DNA of 64,000 bases from a bacterium. Lineage in GTDB: Bacteria; Bdellovibrionota; Bacteriovoracia; Bacteriovoracales; Bacteriovoracaceae. Below the pieces are notes generated by a model. That model was not told where the DNA came from. It made no database searches and worked only from the letters and a program-made list of their open reading frames with translations. The DNA lies in the NCBI GenBank assembly GCA_030425045.1, contig JAUHVL010000005.1:145047-209046 (forward strand), read 5' to 3'. How positions within the stretch are numbered: position 1 is the stretch's first letter; the number at the start of each line of letters is the position of its first letter. Both the position numbers and the translations under genes were made by a program. Of this stretch, positions 34,943 through 43,359 are shown in pieces.

Positions 34943-37231
34943 TTGACGATCTTTAAGAATATTAAACTCTTATCCATCCTGTTTTTACTATTTGTAAATT
35001 CAGTTTTTGCTTTAGAGGACTTGGGTCCCGTTCGTAATCTATTTAAGATTGATGAAATTGAAATTCAAGGCTTAAGAAGAGTTGAAAAAGAAGCGGTTAC
35101 TGAGAAGATCACTTCCAAAAAAGGTTTTGTGCTCGACAATTACACTCTTCGTTCAGACATTCAAAAGATCTATGCTTTAAAGTATTTTGAATCAGTTGAG
35201 GCCCATCAAATTAAAAGAAAAGGGAAAAACATCCTTCAGTTTATTGTGAAGGAAAAACCCGTCATCACTCAAATTCTTTTTAAAGGTAATGAAGAAATTG
35301 ATGATGAAGACTTGAGTGCTAGTATGAAGATGAAAGAATTTGCCATTCTTGATATCAATACAGTTAAGTCCGATGTTGAGTCAATTCAAAAGCAGTACGA
35401 AGAAAAAGGTTTCTATCTCGCTAAGGCATCTTACACCATAAAAGATATGGGGAATGATAATTTAGAACTTACTTACCATATCAAAGAGTACGATAAGGTG
35501 AGAGTTAAAAAAGTTATCTTCCTCGGTAACAGAGCTTTTGAAGACGATCAGCTAAAAAGTATTATGGAAACTCAAGAAGAGGGATTATTTTCTTTTATGA
35601 GTGGAACAGGAAACTTTAAGGAGTTTAACTTTCAAACTGACGTTGAAAGAGTGAAGTATTTTTACCGTACTAAAGGTTATCTTCAGGTAAATATCGGAAC
35701 TCCTGAGATCACGGTTTCTCAAGATAAAAAATGGGTTTTCATTACAATGAAAGTGAATGAGGGGCCCCAGTTCTCTGTTAATGATATTTCGTTTAATGGA
35801 ACGATGTTATTTACTGAAGATAAATTAAGAGAAAATATTCAGCTTAAAAAAGGCGAGATTTATTCTGAAGCGCTTTTAAGAGAAGATATTCAAAAGCTTA
35901 CGGAAATGTATCAGGATGAAGGTTATGCTTTTGCCAACGTCTTGAGGACTCTCAGTATTGTTCCCGGAGAAAATAAAGTTGATGTTGAGTTTTCTTTTGA
36001 GAAAGGAAAGATTGCTTATTTTGGTGAAATTAGAATCAAAGGGAATAATAAAACTCGTGATAAAGTTATTCGACGTGAACTCCGTATTCAAGAAGGCGCA
36101 CGCTATAGTGGATCTGCCCTCAGGCGATCGAAAGAAAACGTGAACAGACTAGGGTTTTTTGAACCGCAAAGTGTGATCTTTAACCAAGTTTCTCCGAAAG
36201 GAAAAGATGACGTTCTTGATATTGAAGTTGAAGTAAAAGAAAGAGATACCGGGCAAATTACTTTAGGTGCTGGTTATTCAACTGCTGGCGGGGGCTTCTT
36301 AAACGCCTCTATTGCTCAAACTAACTTTAGAGGTCTAGGCCAAAATCTTTCGTTTAGCTTTTCACTTGCCGAAAATTCTCAAGATATGACATTGAGTTTC
36401 ACTGAACCCTATGTTTTTGACACCAAGTGGACAGGTGGTATTGACCTCTATAATAGAAAAGATGAAAGATCTCGTTCTGCAACTTATGAACAAAAAGGTT
36501 TCGCACCAAGATTGGGGCATCCCATCGCTGAATATACGAGAATGTTCTTAACTTATCGTTACGAAGATACTCAGATTAAAAATGAAAATGATCCGTTTCT
36601 CGATGAAAACGTAGAGAACGGAGTCGCTTCATCTGTCACTCTGTCTATTGTTCATGACAAGAGAAACAATACCTTTGATCCTAGCGGTGGTTACTACTTT
36701 AGAGTGGCGACGGAGCACACCGGCTTTGGCTATAAAAAGAAGTGGCAAAAAAATGAATTTGATGCTCGTTATTATAATAACCTTTATGGTGATCTCGTTT
36801 TTAGAAGTAGACTATTTGCGGCAAAACTTGAGAATGTTGATAGCTCGCCTATTCCTAGGTCTGAAAAGTTTTTCTTAGGTGGTGCGAGGAACTTAAGAGG
36901 TTTTGAGTACGAGGGTGTCGGTCCACAAGAAACAAAGCAAAATAGTGATGGCCTATTTATCACCAGAAATACTCGTGGTCGTTTTATGACCTTTTCTACC
37001 TTTGAATTTGAGCATCCTTTAGCAAGAGAAGCAGGACTTCGTTGGGTGCTTTTCTTTGATGCGGGGCATGCTGGTGAGTATGATCATATTCGTATTCATA
37101 AAGATTATGGCTTTGGTTTTAGATGGTTCTCGCCAATTGGTGTGCTTCGATTCGAATTTGGATACCCATTAGGTAAAGAAGGCGAGGGAGCTGGTAGCCA
37201 ATTCCATTTTGATGTAGGACAATTATTTTAA
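34943..37231 (+). CDS. bamA: Outer membrane protein assembly factor BamA
   Basis: BamA folds and inserts beta-barrel proteins into the outer membrane. The 762-residue product starts at TTG 34943 (AAGGTGAT upstream), has a signal peptide (1-23) and five POTRA domains (residues about 30-430), including FKIDEIEIQGLRRVEKEAVT. The Omp85 barrel begins near residue 437. The conserved loop-6 motif is present as NLRGFE near residue 650, and the protein ends in aromatic FHFDVGQLF as expected for a barrel. skp follows after 22 bases. Confidence 0.97.
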   Translation: MTIFKNIKLLSILFLLFVNSVFALEDLGPVRNLFKIDEIEIQGLRRVEKEAVTEKITSKKGFVLDNYTLRSDIQKIYALKYFESVEAHQIKRKGKNILQFIVKEKPVITQILFKGNEEIDDEDLSASMKMKEFAILDINTVKSDVESIQKQYEEKGFYLAKASYTIKDMGNDNLELTYHIKEYDKVRVKKVIFLGNRAFEDDQLKSIMETQEEGLFSFMSGTGNFKEFNFQTDVERVKYFYRTKGYLQVNIGTPEITVSQDKKWVFITMKVNEGPQFSVNDISFNGTMLFTEDKLRENIQLKKGEIYSEALLREDIQKLTEMYQDEGYAFANVLRTLSIVPGENKVDVEFSFEKGKIAYFGEIRIKGNNKTRDKVIRRELRIQEGARYSGSALRRSKENVNRLGFFEPQSVIFNQVSPKGKDDVLDIEVEVKERDTGQITLGAGYSTAGGGFLNASIAQTNFRGLGQNLSFSFSLAENSQDMTLSFTEPYVFDTKWTGGIDLYNRKDERSRSATYEQKGFAPRLGHPIAEYTRMFLTYRYEDTQIKNENDPFLDENVENGVASSVTLSIVHDKRNNTFDPSGGYYFRVATEHTGFGYKKKWQKNEFDARYYNNLYGDLVFRSRLFAAKLENVDSSPIPRSEKFFLGGARNLRGFEYEGVGPQETKQNSDGLFITRNTRGRFMTFSTFEFEHPLAREAGLRWVLFFDAGHAGEYDHIRIHKDYGFGFRWFSPIGVLRFEFGYPLGKEGEGAGSQFHFDVGQLF

Positions 37232-37253
37232 TTAATAGCTTTAAGGAGAAGTA

Positions 37254-37754
37254 ATGAAGAAGCTTTTGATCGTTTTAATGGTTTCATTATTAAGTGTAAG
37301 TTCGTTTGCTGCAAAGGTAGCAATGGTTGATATTCAGAGAATTTTAATTGGTGTCGATGAAGGCAAAAGAGTTCGTGGAAAACTTGAAAAAATGTTTAAA
37401 GAGCGCCAGAAAAAATTAGATAAAGAAAAAAAATCGCTACAAAAACTTCAAGAAGATTTTAAAAAGCAAAATATGGTCATGAGTGAAAAGGCCAAGTCTA
37501 AAAAAGAAAGAGAAATTCAAGAAAAAATAATCGCTCTTCAGCAAATGAGTATGCAATATCAAAATGAGATGCAAGCTGAGGAAAATAAAAATAAAGGTCC
37601 AATTCTTAAGAAAATCACAACAATCGTTGAAACGGTTGCTAAGAAACAAGGTTATGAAATGGTTTTTGGCGCTTCAACAGCTCCTATCTATGTAAAAGAA
37701 GCCAAAGACATAACTAAAGATGTAATCACTGCTTATAATAAAAAACACAAGTGA
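37254..37754 (+). CDS. skp: Skp/OmpH-family periplasmic chaperone
   Basis: Skp holds unfolded outer-membrane proteins during transit across the periplasm. The 166-residue product has a signal peptide (1-19), the strand KVAMVDIQRIL, a lysine-rich coiled-coil arm (residues about 38-115) and the closing MVFGASTAPIYVKEAKDIT segment, which is the family layout. AAGGAG precedes ATG 37254. The position after bamA and before lpxD is the standard one. A terminator follows. Confidence 0.95.
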   Translation: MKKLLIVLMVSLLSVSSFAAKVAMVDIQRILIGVDEGKRVRGKLEKMFKERQKKLDKEKKSLQKLQEDFKKQNMVMSEKAKSKKEREIQEKIIALQQMSMQYQNEMQAEENKNKGPILKKITTIVETVAKKQGYEMVFGASTAPIYVKEAKDITKDVITAYNKKHK

Positions 37755-37780
37755 TGTTTTTTCTTTTTCATCTCCAATAT

Positions 37781-37806
37781 AAAGGGGCTTAACGGCCCCT
37801 TTTTGT
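37781..37806 (+). terminator. Rho-independent terminator between skp and lpxD
   Basis: AAAGGGGC (37781-37788) pairs with GCCCCTTT (37795-37802), and the T run continues as TTTTTG. It separates the bamA-skp transcript from the lipid A genes at least partly. Confidence 0.85.
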
Positions 37807-37824
37807 TTTGAGGAAAGCCACGAT

Positions 37825-38841
37825 ATGAAATTAAAAGAAATTTTAGATTACGATAAAAGTATCGAAAATATTCAAGGAGATGAAGGTCTCTCATTTCTTC
37901 GGATAGGTGATAGTAAAAGTTTAACACCCGAAAGTCTGATATTTATCTCTTCAAAAAAATATTGGAATAAACTTCAACAAGAAAGCTTTAATAAACTTGG
38001 AGTCGTTTTTTCTAAAGATGTTTTTGACTCACTTGAAAATGAAAGTATTAAAAAAATAAAATCAGAGGTTAGCTTTTTAGGCATTTCCAAAGATGCTGAG
38101 CTATCGATGACAAAACTATCATTACCGTTTTATCAAAACATTAAAGAAAGCTGGAACGATGAAGTTGATGGAAGGCAAATGGGGACCGTTGATATCGATC
38201 CTTCTAGCTGGATAGCTCAACATGTTTTTATTGGAAAAGACGTTGTCATTGGAAAAAATGTTCGCATCTATCCAGGCGTTAGAATTTTATCGGGCTCATC
38301 AATTGGTGATGATTGTGAGTTGTTTCCCGGGGTTACTATTTATCAAAATGTAAAAATTGGAAATGCTGTTCGTATCCATGGAAATACAACCATAGGTGCG
38401 GATGGTTTTGGTTATAACTTTAGAGACGGTATTCATCATAAGTTATGGCATATGGGTGGAGTCATTATCGGAGATAATGTTGAGATCGGTGCCAACTCTT
38501 GTGTCGACGGCGGTACCTTTTCTCCTACCCTTATTGGAGCCGGTAGCAAATTCGATAATCACGTCCAGGTTGGACATAATTGTATTATAGGAAGTGGCGT
38601 GATTCTGTGTGGGCATGTCGCTATTGGAGGTTCTTCTGAGCTTGGAGACTTTACTGTGTTCGGTGGTAAGTCTGGTATGGGTCATGCCATGAAATTGGGT
38701 AAGGCGTGTCAAGTTGGCGGAGGAGCACTCGTAAATAGAGACTGGCCTGATGGTTCTGTCCTCGGAGGTCATCCTGCCAGACCTTTAAAAGAATGGATGA
38801 AGGGCCTTGCCTATGTTAGAAATCAAGTATCAAAAAATTAA
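37825..38841 (+). CDS. lpxD: UDP-3-O-(3-hydroxyacyl)glucosamine N-acyltransferase
   Basis: LpxD adds the second acyl chain in lipid A synthesis. The 338-residue product has the N-terminal uridine-binding domain (1-110), then a left-handed beta helix of hexapeptide repeats, with GNTTIGADGFGYNF and the catalytic-histidine region HVQVGHNCIIG intact. The C-terminal helix (PARPLKEWMKGLAYVRN) is conserved. GAGGAAAG precedes the ATG. A long inverted repeat begins at its stop codon. Confidence 0.96.
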   Translation: MKLKEILDYDKSIENIQGDEGLSFLRIGDSKSLTPESLIFISSKKYWNKLQQESFNKLGVVFSKDVFDSLENESIKKIKSEVSFLGISKDAELSMTKLSLPFYQNIKESWNDEVDGRQMGTVDIDPSSWIAQHVFIGKDVVIGKNVRIYPGVRILSGSSIGDDCELFPGVTIYQNVKIGNAVRIHGNTTIGADGFGYNFRDGIHHKLWHMGGVIIGDNVEIGANSCVDGGTFSPTLIGAGSKFDNHVQVGHNCIIGSGVILCGHVAIGGSSELGDFTVFGGKSGMGHAMKLGKACQVGGGALVNRDWPDGSVLGGHPARPLKEWMKGLAYVRNQVSKN

Positions 38842-38917
38842 AGGTACGTCCACACTTTTGGGACTGCTTGTGTCATCTAGATGACTCATATAGTCCCAAA
38901 AGTGTGGACGTACCTTT
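38840..38917. repeat. 26-bp perfect inverted repeat with nested palindrome (REP/MITE-like)
   Basis: The arm 38840-38865 (contains GGTACGTCCACACTTTTGGG) is the exact reverse complement of 38892-38917. The 26-base centre (38866-38891) contains the 14-bp palindrome GTCATCTAGATGAC at 38872-38885. The element begins on the last base pair of the lpxD stop and ends 20 bases before fabZ, and T residues follow the right arm. Its size and symmetry fit a REP- or MITE-type element; no transposase is nearby. It could also form a strong hairpin in the lpxD-fabZ message. Confidence 0.93.
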
Positions 38918-38937
38918 TGGTTTAAAAGGAAAGTGTA

Positions 38938-39435
38938 ATGGTTTTGAATAAAGAACAAGTAATGTCCATTTTGCCCCATAGGGACCCTTTTTTATTTGTT
39001 GATTCAATCGATGAGTTAATATTAAGTAATGGTGAAAAACTAGCAGATGGTAAGACCATAAAGTATGAAGAGCAACTAGGCTGTATTGTGAAGGCTTCTT
39101 ATCATACGAGTCCCGAGCATCCTATTTTTGCAGGGCACTTTCCTGGTAACCCTATTCTTCCTGGAGTCGTTCAAGTTGAGATGATGGCCCAAGCATCTTG
39201 TTTCACACTTGTTCAAGTTGATCCCAATGTTCATGAAAAAGATTTAGAAGTAGCACTTCTCAGAGTTGAAAATGCGAAGTTTCGAAAACCTGTTGTTCCA
39301 GATATGAAGCTTGAAATTAAATGTGTCTGTACAAAAGTGAGAGGAATGTTTGTAGAATATGACTGTAGTCTCTATCACAAAGGACAATTAATGTCTGAAG
39401 CAACAGTTTTTGCTTCGGTTAAAATTAACGGTTAA
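38938..39435 (+). CDS. fabZ: 3-hydroxyacyl-[acyl-carrier-protein] dehydratase FabZ
   Basis: FabZ dehydrates 3-hydroxyacyl-ACP, drawing on the pool also used for lipid A. The 165-residue hot-dog-fold protein carries ILPHRDPFLFVDSI and the active-site block AGHFPGNPILPGVVQVEMMA (catalytic His and Glu). It is about 15 residues longer than typical FabZ because of an insert around residues 28-50. AAAGGAAAG precedes ATG 38938. lpxA follows after five bases. Confidence 0.95.
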   Translation: MVLNKEQVMSILPHRDPFLFVDSIDELILSNGEKLADGKTIKYEEQLGCIVKASYHTSPEHPIFAGHFPGNPILPGVVQVEMMAQASCFTLVQVDPNVHEKDLEVALLRVENAKFRKPVVPDMKLEIKCVCTKVRGMFVEYDCSLYHKGQLMSEATVFASVKING

Positions 39436-39440
39436 TTATT

Positions 39441-40241
39441 ATGAGTAAAAATCAAAAAATACACCCCAATGCAATTGTTCATGACGGAGCGGTCCTTGGT
39501 GATAACGTTGAAGTAGGACCCTTCAGTATTATCGGTGAAAATGTAAAGCTTGCCGATGGGAATATTGTTGGTAGTAATGTGATTATAGATGGTCATTGCG
39601 ATATTAGTGAAAATAATCAATTTTATCCCTTTGTGATGATCGGAGGTCAGCCTCAAGATCTTACTTATGCCAATGAGCCAACAAAGGTCATCATCGGGAA
39701 ATCAAATATCTTTCGTGAGTATGTAAGTATTCACCGAGGAACGATGAAAGACAAAAAAGTTACGACAGTAGGTGATGAGTCACTACTCATGTCATATGTT
39801 CATCTCGGTCATGATGTAACCTTTGGAAGTAAATGTATTATCGCCAACTCAACGAACTTTGCTGGCCACGTAAATGTGGGTGATAATGTTATTATTGGCG
39901 GCGGTTGCAATATTGGTCAGTTTGTTACACTCGGGCGAGGTAGTTATATTGGAGGAGCTTCAGGTTTAGATCGTGATGTCCCTACTTTTTGTACGGCCTA
40001 TGGAAACAGAATTAAATTAAAAGGTATCAATATCATTGGAATGAGAAGACAAGGGTTTAGCAAGCAAGTTATTAGTGAAGTTGTTGATTTTTTCCGCTTG
40101 ATGGAAGCATCACCTCTTTCTCCTCGTGCTTTTGTCAATCAAGAGGATATCCTTTCTGAATATCAAAATAACGAAATCATTGATGATATGGTAGGACATA
40201 TTAAAGGGTCTGAAATAGGAATCGCTCCCTTTATGAGTTGA
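39441..40241 (+). CDS. lpxA: UDP-N-acetylglucosamine O-acyltransferase
   Basis: LpxA starts lipid A synthesis by acylating UDP-GlcNAc (or its 3-amino analogue). The 266-residue product has the hexapeptide beta helix (KIHPNAIVHDGAVLGDNVEV onwards). The catalytic histidine is in MSYVHLGHDV, and GRGSYIGGASGLDRDVPTFC and the C-terminal helical domain complete the family layout. It sits ten bases before a Gfo/Idh-type gene. Confidence 0.96.
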   Translation: MSKNQKIHPNAIVHDGAVLGDNVEVGPFSIIGENVKLADGNIVGSNVIIDGHCDISENNQFYPFVMIGGQPQDLTYANEPTKVIIGKSNIFREYVSIHRGTMKDKKVTTVGDESLLMSYVHLGHDVTFGSKCIIANSTNFAGHVNVGDNVIIGGGCNIGQFVTLGRGSYIGGASGLDRDVPTFCTAYGNRIKLKGINIIGMRRQGFSKQVISEVVDFFRLMEASPLSPRAFVNQEDILSEYQNNEIIDDMVGHIKGSEIGIAPFMS

Positions 40242-40251
40242 TAGGGAAACT

Positions 40252-41172
40252 ATGGATTGTGTAAATGTTGCTGTTATCGGGTATGGACATCTGGGTAAAT
40301 GGCATGCTGAAAAAGCCGAAAGTCTTAAAGACTCTAACCTCAAGTTTATTGTCGAACAAAACACTGAAGTTCATAACGAAATAAAAGAAAAATATCCTCA
40401 CACTAAAATAGTGTCTGATTATAAGGACATCCTTCGTGAAATAGATGCCGCAATTGTTGTTACTCCTACGATGTCACATTTTTCTATTGTTCGTGATTTA
40501 ATAGAAGCAGGTATTCATATTTTTTGCGAAAAGCCGCTCGTTTCAACTGTGGCTGAATGTGCTCAACTTAAAAAACTAATAAGTGACAATAGTAAAATTC
40601 TTCAAGTTGGTCACAGCGAACGATTTCATAAAGTGTGGTATCAAAAAGAAATCGTAGAACGATTTTTTCGTCATCATGAATTCATAAAAATAAAAAGAGT
40701 CGCAGCATTTAAAGGAAGAGCAACAGATGTTGATGTTGTTCAAGATTTGATGATTCACGATTTGGATCTATTGATGTTTCTCACGGGAGAAAAGCCTAGT
40801 TCAATGCGAGCCTACGGGAAGAAACTAATTACAAAAAACTGGGACTTCGTCAGTGCTGAGTTGGATTTTGAGTCAGGAAAACATGCACAGCTCACTGTTT
40901 CGAGAATCCATACTGAAGAAGTGAGGATGGTTGAGGTCATTAACAAAACAGGTTGTTTGAAAGTAGATTTAATGAATAGAGTTGTTTCTATCTTTGATAG
41001 TGAGTCGAAAAAAATTGAATCATTTGAATATGACAAAACAGATCATTTACTTGAAGAGCAAAAACAGTTCTATCGATCGATTCTTGAGGGAAAAGAGTCT
41101 GTTATTGGTTTTGATGACGGAGAAAAAGCTGTTGCCTTGGTTGAAAACGTCCTTAATTCTATAGAGTCTTAA
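40252..41172 (+). CDS. Gfo/Idh/MocA-family oxidoreductase in the lipid A operon
   Basis: The 306-residue product has the NAD(P)-binding Rossmann motif G10-YGHLG15, the family lysine in FCEKPLV (about residue 95), and GHSERF and MIHDLDLLMFL in the C-terminal domain. Members of this family oxidise or reduce sugars. Its position between lpxA and lpxB suggests action on a UDP-sugar lipid A precursor, as GnnA does for the 3-hydroxyl of UDP-GlcNAc. However, no GnnB aminotransferase is adjacent. lpxB starts on its stop codon (TAATG). Confidence 0.88.
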   Translation: MDCVNVAVIGYGHLGKWHAEKAESLKDSNLKFIVEQNTEVHNEIKEKYPHTKIVSDYKDILREIDAAIVVTPTMSHFSIVRDLIEAGIHIFCEKPLVSTVAECAQLKKLISDNSKILQVGHSERFHKVWYQKEIVERFFRHHEFIKIKRVAAFKGRATDVDVVQDLMIHDLDLLMFLTGEKPSSMRAYGKKLITKNWDFVSAELDFESGKHAQLTVSRIHTEEVRMVEVINKTGCLKVDLMNRVVSIFDSESKKIESFEYDKTDHLLEEQKQFYRSILEGKESVIGFDDGEKAVALVENVLNSIES

Positions 41173-42302
41173 TGAATTGTTTAATAATTGCCGGAGAGAA
41201 ATCCGGAGAAGAACATGCCTTAAGTTTTTTAGATGAAATCAAAAGTGATTTACCTTCACTGAACTTTTTTGGAGTTGGGGGAGATGAATTAAAAAAAAGA
41301 GATGTCGAGATAATCTATCACTTAAATGATTTCTCATCATGGGGAATCAGTGAGGTTATTTTTAAAATACCATTTTATAGAAATGCATTGAATAAGCTTG
41401 TCTCTGAAGTTGAAAAAAGAAACTGTAAAGTGGCCATCTTGATAGACTTTCAAACGTTTAATATGAAACTAGCTAAAATGCTAAGCGAAAGAGGGATAAA
41501 GGTTCTCTATTATGTTGCTCCTCAAGCTTGGGCTTGGAAGTCTTATCGAGCAAAGTCGATGGCCAAAATTGTCGATATTTTATTTTCCATCATCCCTTTT
41601 GAAAAAGAATGGTTTGGACAAAGAGGACTGAAAAAAGTTGTTAGTGTAGAGCATCCTGTTTACACCAAATATAAAAATAGAATTCCAAATGATGTTCGTA
41701 ATAAATATGATGAGATGTCTTCAGAGCTTAGGGTATTAATTCTTCCTGGCTCTCGAAATTTTGAAGTTGAAGCACTTCTGCCAGAGTTTATGAATGTTTG
41801 TCGAGGCTTTAAAAAGACTCGAAATGTAAAAATTGGAATAGTCCCTTCTCCAAGTGTAAAAACAAGTCTTTTCTCTCCCTACTTACAAGAAGCGGACTTT
41901 ATATTTAATCAAGAAAAAATTGAAGAAGCATTTGACTGGGCCCATCTCTCTCTCGCTGCCAGTGGTACGATTACGCTGATGACAGCAGTTTTTCAGATAC
42001 CAACGATAGTTGCTTATGATGGTTCGCTATTAAATGAGTTTATTTTCAAAACTTTTGTCAATTATTCTGGCCATGTTTCCCTTGCGAATATCATTCATGA
42101 GGATGAAATATTTCCCGAGTTATTAATGGAAAACGCTACGACATTTAATATGACCAATAAAATCAAAAAATGGTTAGAAAACCGTGATTATTACGATGAA
42201 ACAATTCAAAAGTTAGCAAATACTGGTAAGATTATATCTGGAGAAACTCCTCATGTCGGAAGATATATGGCCAACATGATTAAAGAGTATTATGCAAATT
42301 AG
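41172..42302 (+). CDS. lpxB: Lipid-A-disaccharide synthase
   Basis: LpxB joins UDP-2,3-diacylglucosamine to lipid X. The 376-residue GT19 protein has the N-terminal AGEKSGEEHAL, FFGVGGDELKK, the conserved YYVAPQAWAWKSYRAKSM, a VEHPVY block and LILPGSRNFEVEALLPEF, and ends with the nucleotide-binding LSLAASGTITLMTA region. Start and stop overlap both neighbours (one base with the oxidoreductase, 11 bases with lpxK). Confidence 0.96.
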   Translation: MNCLIIAGEKSGEEHALSFLDEIKSDLPSLNFFGVGGDELKKRDVEIIYHLNDFSSWGISEVIFKIPFYRNALNKLVSEVEKRNCKVAILIDFQTFNMKLAKMLSERGIKVLYYVAPQAWAWKSYRAKSMAKIVDILFSIIPFEKEWFGQRGLKKVVSVEHPVYTKYKNRIPNDVRNKYDEMSSELRVLILPGSRNFEVEALLPEFMNVCRGFKKTRNVKIGIVPSPSVKTSLFSPYLQEADFIFNQEKIEEAFDWAHLSLAASGTITLMTAVFQIPTIVAYDGSLLNEFIFKTFVNYSGHVSLANIIHEDEIFPELLMENATTFNMTNKIKKWLENRDYYDETIQKLANTGKIISGETPHVGRYMANMIKEYYAN

Positions 42303-43359
42303 TTTAGAGAAATCTAAATTTTCACCACTACTAAAACCAATCTCTTGGTTATGGGAAAATATTTATCGTTTGAGACGATACTTTTATCGTTATGGGATTT
42401 TTCAGCAAAGAGATTTTAATGTTCCTATTATTTCTGTTGGAAATTTATCATTTGGTGGAACAGGAAAAACTCCTTTTACCATTTGGTTATCTAAATACTG
42501 TAATCAATTAGATAAGAAAGTTATGATTCTAACGAGAGGATACAAGGGGAAGCTCGAGCACTCTCACGGAATAATGAAAACGGGAAGAAAGTTAGGCTTT
42601 AATCCTTTTGAATACGGTGATGAAGCGCTTTTACTTATTAGGCATATTAAAAATGCAAGTGTTGTTGTTGGAAAAAAACGAGCAGATAATCTTCAGTTTT
42701 ATTTTGATGAGCAAAGACCTGATGTTGTTATTCTTGATGATGGCCATCAGCATCTCAATTTAGGTCGTAACTGTAATATCGTTTTATTTGATGCCATGAT
42801 GCCCATGTCTGGTTATCAGGTTGCTCCTCTTGGTTATCTTAGGGAAGGGATGAGGGCCCTTAAAGATGCAGACCTGATCGTCATTGGAAGAAGTGATCAA
42901 GTGAGCTCGGATAAGCTTGAGAAGTTAAAGAAGTTAATTAATAAAAACCGACTAAATTCAGCTCCTATTGTTGAAATGTATTACCGACCACTTGGTTTAT
43001 TCAATATTAATTATGAATTAGAACATGACTTAGAGTTTCTTAAGGGCAAAGATGTTATTTGCTTAGCCGCCATTGCATCTCCAGACTATTTCTTTCAAAT
43101 CTTAGAAAATCACGGGGCCAATATTGTCGAAAAACTTATATTTCCTGACCATCACTTCTTTTCAGTATCGGATATTGAAGAGGCGGTAAAAAAAGCAGAA
43201 GAAAATGACATCTATCTTATTACAACAGAAAAAGACTTTGTTAAACTTAGAAGGCTTGTAGAAAATAAAAAGATGCTCTACCTCGGTGTGGAAGTCGATT
43301 TTATGAGTGGAAAAGAAACAACAGAGGAAATAATACAATCTGTTTTGGATAATAATTAA
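42292..43359 (+). CDS. lpxK: Tetraacyldisaccharide 4'-kinase
   Basis: LpxK phosphorylates the 4' position of the lipid A disaccharide at the inner membrane. The 355-residue product has the Walker A motif G55-GTGKT60 in NLSFGGTGKTPF, the conserved RGYKG and GDEALLL, VILDDGHQHLNL (catalytic aspartates), and the C-terminal FPDHHFFS with TTEKDFVKL. The start lies 11 bases inside lpxB. The following lipoprotein gene starts on its stop codon. Confidence 0.96.
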   Translation: MQISLEKSKFSPLLKPISWLWENIYRLRRYFYRYGIFQQRDFNVPIISVGNLSFGGTGKTPFTIWLSKYCNQLDKKVMILTRGYKGKLEHSHGIMKTGRKLGFNPFEYGDEALLLIRHIKNASVVVGKKRADNLQFYFDEQRPDVVILDDGHQHLNLGRNCNIVLFDAMMPMSGYQVAPLGYLREGMRALKDADLIVIGRSDQVSSDKLEKLKKLINKNRLNSAPIVEMYYRPLGLFNINYELEHDLEFLKGKDVICLAAIASPDYFFQILENHGANIVEKLIFPDHHFFSVSDIEEAVKKAEENDIYLITTEKDFVKLRRLVENKKMLYLGVEVDFMSGKETTEEIIQSVLDNN

